Below are positions 10,102 to 19,100 of a stretch of 22,349 nucleotides of DNA, in pieces (the stretch's first letter is position 1; each line of letters starts with the position of its first letter). The translations under genes and the position numbers were made by a program. The DNA is from Ophiothrix spiculata (Eukaryota > Echinodermata > Ophiuroidea > Amphilepidida > Ophiotrichidae). Location of the stretch: the NCBI GenBank assembly GCA_000969725.1, contig JXSR01S002991.1; one strand, written 5' to 3'. A model generated the notes under the pieces. It made no database searches and had not been told where the DNA came from. It saw only the letters and a program-made list of their open reading frames with translations.

Positions 10102-13100
10102 CTGAAATACAAACAGATTCACCAAATATTACAGAACAATTTCAAAACAGAAATTGACATTTTCCAACAAGAGGGTTGACTGTTTCCCTAAATTGAGGTC
10201 ATTTACATTTGTATACCACAGCAAAATAATAATACATAATATTTTGCTTCTGATTCTGTTTTATGAAAATAAATTCCTGCTAAATTGAAAATATTTGGAA
10301 TTCAATATTATTTTCGATACATAAGTTTGCAGGAGGATTATAAGTTTGGAGTAGGATTTTCATTGTACGTATTCAAACATGCTACAGAGTTGTTCATTAC
10401 AAATTAACAACTCTGCAATGAATCCTCTATATGCAGTGTAGGACAATCAGCAAATTGTATTGAAGTCATCTGCTAGGTGTGCTTGATGTTGTTTATGATT
10501 TCAGCTGCAAGTTTTAGCAATATTGCAGATCTAACATATCATATCCTCTCGTCCACTTCCATTATTTCCTGTCTGACAGACCCTTGAAATAATATATATC
10601 CCCACTCCAAATGTTTAATAAAACATCAAATTCTATAGCTGTAGCATTATCAAAGCATTTTTAACCATATCAGGCAGACTAGTATGCGATAACCCAACGG
10701 TTACGGTATACGTTATACAGAATCCGACAGTTCACTTCTGCAAACTTTCTCTAACAAAACCACAAGAATACTAACAAAATAAAGGAAAATCCATACACTC
10801 TTGCAAACTACATCAGATAATCTACTCCTGCCTTTGTGTCTCAGTCTTTAAATAAAAGTTTAAAACTCATTTGTTTGATATATAAATATTGTTCTATTTT
10901 TGTAAGGTGTTCTGATACTTAATTTTCTTTGTAAGAGCACCTTAAATCACCAGTGTAGTGTACAGTATAGTGTAGTGTAGTGTAGTGCCTCATGTAATGT
11001 ACAATGAAAAATGGCAAATCTCCATTAAACCTGTTTAGAAAATAAACTTACATTGGATCCTCTAGATTTGCTGTTTTGATTTCTGGTTCACTCGGTTGTA
11101 TGGTGACTGCTTCTTCTTTCAATGGGGTGTTTGGCTGTTCTGCTGGGGTCTCTGGAGCTGTTGATTTTGTCACCTAAATATGGTGGTAAGGAGACGAAAG
11201 AAAGAATTAGAATATCAACTACTAGTACACCAGAATTGGTTTCATAAACCCCTTAAAGCCCAATAACTATATGTGACCTGTCATATCTGTAGGTACCTTA
11301 AGGGTCCCAAAATCAAATGCAATATCTTGGTTTCATCTAAAAACTGAGACTTTAAGCTTTATAATGACATCTTGTGTTTAGTTATTGGATGTTTGGTTGC
11401 AAAGTTGCACCCAAATTGATAAAAGACAACGGGCTGATTCGGAAAACTGTAGATCTGAGAAAATTGATGTTAATACTTTTGTTCTGATTTTGATCTGAAC
11501 ATAAACAATGTAAAACTTGGATGGAGAGAGGATCTTTATCTTGCTTTTTACCACATTTTTCTTATGTCTGGAGGTTGGAACCTGATTAATATGCTAGACC
11601 CCTGGACACAATATTAGACTATGCTCAGTTTCAATGGGCCATAGCACGTAATATACTGTGCCGACCTTACGATACCAATAGATATAACGGGTCATGACCT
11701 CAGCAAGAACTATACAGTCATTTCTGATAATATTTATTACACTAATTAGTTATGATATGTTTTAATCAAGGAATTTTTATAGGGGAATCGATATTCTCCG
11801 CCATTTTAATTTCACTGCCGTGTAAATCCTATGGGACGGCAGCCATCTTGGATTGTCGCTCATGGAGAGCGAGTACAATATTGTACCTGTGGCATTTTAC
11901 GGCTCCGCGTGCCACACTTCGAGAGTCTTCAAAACGGATTAAAGGGATATTTGGCGTACTTTGATCAGAGCAAGTCGCAATAAACACTACTTGAAACGCA
12001 CACACGGTTGGTGGGAGAAACAAAATGCACATGCTGTATATACGTCAAGTTAAGATTTACGCAATCTGCCTGGACATCGGGTCAAACTCCGAATATATCT
12101 AGAGGTACAATAACTCTGCTCCTTGAGCGACACAAGATGGCGGAGAAAACCTGTTCCCCTATGAAAATTCCTTGGTTTTAATAGAACTTTGAAAAGATAA
12201 TCATGTATAAATAATTATCGTGAATTGAATCTAGACAACCATTAAATAATACTCGCAAGCAACCGACATTGCGGGTGATACCATCATCCTTTGACTAGGT
12301 TATGATGTTGATGACCTTGTAGCTAGTTGTTTCAGCTATATGACGTCCAAGATGCTTGTGAGCATTATTTTCTGCTTATCTAGATTCAATTTACAATATT
12401 TATGAACCAACCCAGATGAATGAGAGTATACATGTTCATATATAAATAATCATAAAAATATCATCAGTTTATCTTTGTACCAGAGACTAAAAACATGCTG
12501 TGAACATAGGATGTCATAATTCTTGATGAGTGGGAACAATACCACAAGCGAGGAATTAAGGAAGCCATATGGGAAAGGATTATAATCCGACCCATAATAA
12601 GAAAGGGGGTCTTCGCTACTGCTTATCTCAGGTGTAGGACCGAGCACTTTGTGACGTCAACTAACCCTCTGTCATGTGCCCATCTACCCAGGAATCATAT
12701 GCCTGTTGAAGACCATTGGTTATGGTTGCAACATCTCACATTTGCAACAGTAAATTCCAGTGTTTGATTACAGTATTGTGGAGAATTAAGTTTTTCCATT
12801 CACAGGGTTTCGTAAGAACGAAGCTTGTTGCTACCCTGTTTGCGTGAAAGTCAACTCGTTTAGGCATGCAATTACAACATGTGATTGGTCTAAATCCAGT
12901 GCTTGTGAAACGGCGACCCTTGTGCGTGTTACGGCTGAGTTAAACACGCAGTATGCAGGCAAACTTAATTAAAAATACTGTAATTTATTCCTTTTAACCA
13001 TCAAAATAATTACCTGACTTGCTGCACTGGATGATGACGTAACTGCTGATTTTCCTGCTGTAGTTTGTACTGCTGCTGCTGATGATAAAACATCAGCTAC

Positions 13101-16100
13101 TACTGTATCTGCTGCTGATATATTGGGTGGTACCAATGCTGATGTTGTAACTGCTGATTGGACGTTGGAATGTTGTGATGTAGTCGTTGAGATGGTAATG
13201 CTGTCTGCTTGGGTGGGCGTCCTCACTGTGGGTTCTTTCTTTGTTGAAATACTGTGTATTGAATATAATGTAGAGAATTAATACAAGGACCATAAGTTAT
13301 GGTCACAATACTAAGTACAACTGGCTACGAACAGCATTGAGATTATTACTTTGTCACGAGTGCAAGAAAGTCATATCAGCAATAGCTGCCATTTTCAAAA
13401 ATTTGCATCGTACACTGATATAATGTCCAGTCTTAGTTCAGTATCACTTCAAATGGTTTCTTCAGGTGACGGTGTCATCTTAAGAACCATTTGTAGAGAA
13501 ATGTTTTGCACTCTAGTGATAAGGAGTTGAATAAACATAACATATGTCAGCCATTGCAGATACAAATTTCTTGCACTCACATAATTATTCAACCATTTCG
13601 GACAAATTTTCCTGTTTCCAAACCTGCATCCATAGACTGTTAGCAGTTTGTAAAACATGGGAAGAATTGCAAGGTTAACTGTGGCATTTATTAGTGAGGC
13701 TCCAATTTTGATTCATTTTACTAATGATGACTAGAATATAATTCAAATTGTACAGAACCAAATAACAAATTCACTTTATAATTTGTTTGTTCTTTCTACA
13801 AAACATACAAAATATAACCATCCATTGTTCCAAATTCATACATTCCGCGTGTCACCTAGCCACTCAGAACTCAAGAATATAAAGTACGTGTAGTGCAGTG
13901 GATCTTCACAATGCATTGCGCTTGTTGTGTTCCGGTTTCAATTTGCGTGGTGGGCGTTTAATGTGTACGACAGTTTCATTGTTTTTGTTAAGATAAGTTT
14001 TGGACTTTGATGGTCATACTAAATAAAGGTCTTATTTCTTTTCACAAAAGATACAATATTATTTTTCTGTCTTGTATAAATTAGATTTATAAATTTGCAT
14101 TCCATTATGCTCGTAAAATGAGACAAAATCAATGCACTTGCGGTAAATTTTGATTGCAGTCCAATGCAATCGGCCCCTAAGGGCCTCGTAAATTGGACAC
14201 ATCAAAATTGACCGCGCATGCATTGATTTTGTCTCATTTGACATTTATTAAAGTATTATCAACAATTGATAAGCTAATAAATTGTTTTTGACCCATATCA
14301 ATAAGTTTTGTTTTTATTTTAAAATGAAACTTGCCATACACACGCAAGTATGTTACACATACACACACATTGAATTGCACAACACATAAAGTGCAACCTA
14401 ACAAGATTAATGAATGCGTAAAAGTTGCCAGTAGATCAACAATTTAAATGTGCATGTGATGTGGAGTGCTTAGATCTCTAATCAACAATATTCCCCCTTA
14501 CCTTGTTGATAAATCAGGCTGTTCTGAGGCTGTAGGTACTTTTATGGTTCGTCTTATTGGTAAGGCTTGTAGTACACTGGAGCTTGAGAATGCTGGCCTG
14601 GAGATTTTGGCTGTAAAGAGGATAAAATAGGTTCTTAGCTGAAAATTGACACATTTGGACAAGAGCAAGTAATATATAAATGGCAGGGTCAGAAAAAGTT
14701 CTAAAAAAAATAAATACTGGTGATTAAACTAATAGTGCGCTATGCGTTCCAGATTTGCATAAGGCCTCTTTAAAACTTTACAGTTGTTCGCTGACCACTG
14801 TGGCCCAAGTAAGCTCCATTCCACACCAAGCATCATTTCAGGTTCTACAGCAATCTCTAGGGGCACTGAACCTTGATCAGCCCACATTCACACCATCGCT
14901 GCCCGAATCAGCTCCTAGAGTTTCGTACAGGTTTCCACAAGACGATTAGCAGTTAGTTACCTGTCCAAGGGAATTTTAAGCACACTCAAATTTGGCACAA
15001 GCAGGGATCAAACTCGAGATCTTCCGCACTGTAAGCGAGTGCCTTAGGGGCGCAACATTAGATTTCCCATACCCTGACAATTTTTCTTCTATATCACATA
15101 CCTGGTTTACTTTCTTCACTTGGTTTAGACTCTTCTTCCTTCTTATCGTCTCCATCCATAGATCTCTGTTTCTCCCTCCTAATCTCATCCAGAGTCTTGA
15201 CCTTCAAACCGAACACAGCGCTATCTGCACTTCTCTTCACAGCCACCTTGGCACCATGGTCACTGGGTGCACTAGAGTCCTCCGGTTTCAGCTCTCTCTT
15301 CCAAATCTTGGCCCGCCTTTCCCTTCTCTCAGCATCCGTGAGTCTCTTAGTCTGACCTACCTCCGGCACAGTCTTAGTCTGGCCAGTAGTGCTCTGTGTC
15401 TTAACCTCTGACACAGGGGCTTGCACTCTATCTTCAGTTCCTTTCTGCAGTAATTTTTCCCTTTTGATGTCAGCAAGACTTTTCACAATCAAGCTGATTG
15501 GATCAGCAGACCTTTCAGTCCTTTTCTCCCTGCGTATATCTGCTAAGGATTTGACTTTAATAGCACTAGGATCAAAGACATCATCATCTTCAGGTTCATT
15601 ATCCACAGTTCTCTTGATGACAGTTTTGCCGCTTTTAGCAGCATCCTGTTGCCTTTGCTGTAGTCTTTTCTCCCTTCTGATTTCAAGTAAACTCTTGACT
15701 GCAGTCTTGTCACCGCTGGATTCTTCTGCTTTGGGTAGGAATGATATTGTTTTTCGTTGGAGTCTAGAAGCAAGGGGTTCTTTTGTTGGCGATATGGTGA
15801 CCTGTTGGCAAAATATTGACAATCATGTTATGTGGATGAATTCTGAAAAACCTCAAGATTTTTTAGGCAAAAGGTACCTTCAGCATCTGTTCATGAAATG
15901 TAGATTTAAGCATTCCTGAAATGGGAAAATTATCGTAAATACACTTTATTCCCACGATTATCTCACGATAGAGGGTACCATTTATTCCCATTTTTACATG
16001 AAAATGAAATTTGAAGTGATTTGAAGCATAATACTTGGTCACTAAATAAACAGCACTGATCAGTGCAAAATACACGTTTTTGATGGACAGTGCTTGGCCA

Positions 16101-19100
16101 TCAAAATGTAACATTAGCAGTCAAGATGATGATTTTTATCCACCTTCTTGAAAATGAAATTGACTGTAAGTTATACAGATTTTAAAAGTATATCAACAAA
16201 ATTAATCATTTAAAACCAATTTGCAGAGTGTCTCAAGTATCTTTCTGTTTTTACAAACAAAAGAGTGTTTTTCAGGTGAGTGGCATGTTTGATGGACAAA
16301 AATGGGAATTGGTGTCCATCAAACAATGTAACATTCACATGTTAGCATCCCATAACTCAAAGTCAGAATATGTAAAGCTCAGAAAACTTGCAATTAATTT
16401 TTCCGTTTTAAGCACATCTAGAAAATTTTAGTTTTAAAATATCTTGGAGTTGAAATTTAAGCTGATGATATTTTGTATGTCATAGTAGTGCCTGACATTT
16501 CAACTTCAGCAAAGTCTCAATCATAAGCAAACAATACAACTTTATGTGATTCTACAACTTACAACTAACTGTTGATATTTTGCAAGCACTGTATATGCAA
16601 ACAAACCTTGATATTGTCACAACACAACTTTTCAATTCAACATAACAATGTTACAAAGTACAACTTACCCTCTTTTTGATATCTTCATCCTCTGATGCTA
16701 GCCTTCCTCCAAGTCTTGCTCTGACATCACTTTTAATACCTATCAATCACAAACATGTGGCTTAGGTTAATTAATGCAAATGGGGGCTTGACACAGTACT
16801 GAATTGATTGATTGATTGACTGGTGAAGTATGGTTAAGTACAGCAAACTTCTGTTCCTTTGGTGTTTGATGACAGTATAACTCTTACCTTCCTCTGCTTT
16901 CTATTTGGAGGTAAAGCCTCTGCCAAAATTGGCCCTGCACTCTCAATGTTGTGACAACGAGTTTAGTCCCAGAGGCTGACATTCCACACCTTGTTTACAG
17001 AATTTTGTTCTACTTCCTAATCCCCTCAAATCAAATATCGTCCCCTTATAGAGTCAGAACTGTCTATATCTATTTTTTTCAAATTTAGAAACCATACTAG
17101 ATAACATAGATATAAACAATTTCTTGTGGAAAAAGGTGGCTATGTTCAAGAAAAAACATCAATATGCACCTGCATCACCCTTTTGCTTATGTAGATTAAC
17201 AAGTTTTTAGTTTAGTTTAGCTAAAACAAATACATTTTTGACAAAAATGAAAGTGGACATAGTCAGTACTGGCACTACAACAATATTAAATTTTAAATTT
17301 AATTTAAATTTTATTTATTTATGTATAAAGTCACTCCATGTTAGCATCAGGATTCTATCTATGTGCGTATCATTATCAGCACATTCACAGATACATCATT
17401 CATTCCGTGTCATTTTATATAAAATCAGGATTTAGCGACTGAACATGAATCCACAATAATTAGCTACAAAAGAACCATGATCAAAAGATAATCATATCAA
17501 TCATTTTGACATAGAAGTGCAAAACTTATTGAATCAAGTCAAACTAGAGGTAGTAATGCTGGTGTTGCACGTTTTACTTAAAATAAATTGCAACGTTATA
17601 TCAAGGAGATTTAAACTGTATGTCCATAAACAAAAAGTAACGTTGAAATTTTCACATAGCATTCGACTTTTGACCTAATTACATTTGCATTGACTCCTGA
17701 AATTTTGCACCAAACCTGGCCTTATTGGGTGATGGCTGAGTGGAAAATTCAGAGGTTAATATATTTTTGTGTTTGCACAAGTCTATAGTTTAAATGTACA
17801 TTATAAATTATATCAATACTGATGAACGCTTACAATTATATTTTGTATTTTCTACCAACTTACTTTGGTTCCCTGAAGATGGTGGCCTATATATAGATCG
17901 TTCCTGTCTCCTCCTTACAGGGCGAGATGGCACATGCTCTTCCTCCTCCTCATCATCTGATATCTCTCCTTCCTCTTCCGCATCTTCTTCCTTCTCCTTC
18001 CTCCTCGCCACTTTCTCTGCTCGGATTTCAGCCAAACTTTTGACAGCTATAGACATCGGTCCTTGCTTCCTCTGTGCTCGTATATCTGCTGTACTCTTGA
18101 CCTTGACGTCACCAGCTGCCCTTTGCGGTCTTCCTAGCCTACTTGATAAGGACACCTTGGTAGTGTCTTGAGAGGAGCTATCTGGGTCACTGTGAGCAGC
18201 TCTTTCAGCTCGTATTTCTGCTAGACTCTTGATTTTGACGCCACCTGTTGTCCTTTGTGATCTTCCGAGTCCAAGTCTGTTTGCTAGAGGCACCTTGGTA
18301 GACTCATGTGAAGTCTTGGATGACAAGTTGTCTGCATCAATGAAGGTGGCCTTCTCTGCACGTATCTGGGCAAGTGACTTCACTCCTGCATCTGTGTCTG
18401 TGTTCAAGAAATGATCGAAAAGATTTTTGACCAAAAATAATGTTTGAGAAAATCACAAAAAACAACATTTTTGGCCATTTGGCTTCCAAACATGCTAAAA
18501 ATAACAAATTTAAAAAAATGACATCTGAATGGGATTTTTTAATTTAAAACACCCATTCAGATGTTGCCTCATTGTTATTTTTGAGGATTTTAACCAATTT
18601 TTTTGATTTTCATGCCAAATAAGGTAAAAATGACCCACAAAGTCCATTTTTGACCAATATTTGGCATGAAAATCAAAACATTTTACATCAATTTTTTTAA
18701 AATTAAAATCAATGATTCAAATCAAAAAAAATTTTAAATTAAAAAAATTCACCAACCCTGAAGAATTGCTTATATGTTTCTCTGTAGTTTCAATATCAGT
18801 CATTGTTTGGTTTTTATGCTATACCATTATAAATCTCAGGCAAATTCATTTTGACTCTTTGCTATACTAGATATTCACTTCTTAAGCTTACAGAAAAACA
18901 TATGTTTACCTTTCTGTAGCTGTTACTCCTACCTACTTCCTCAGCATGGTCTGTCCTTGATTTATCACTGGGGTTGCATGTTACTCTAGGTGGGGTTCAG
19001 TTAATTTACCTAGTCCCTGCAATAGTTTCTCTCGTCCTATCTCTAAGCTTACTTCCTCAGCATGGTCTGTCCTTGGTTTATCACTGGGGTTGCATCTAGG

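Noticed and set aside
11752..12032. Frames of about 70 codons on both strands
   Set aside because: They fall inside the intronic MITE at 11764-12177.
14992..15919. Open frames of 139 and 176 codons on the plus strand
   Set aside because: They lie antisense to exon E6 and to the SINE. Their Leu/Ser-rich translation is the shadow of Lys/Glu/Arg codons on the minus strand.
17794..18414. Plus-strand frames with a Ser-rich run
   Set aside because: Antisense shadow of the acidic run in exon E4; no independent support.
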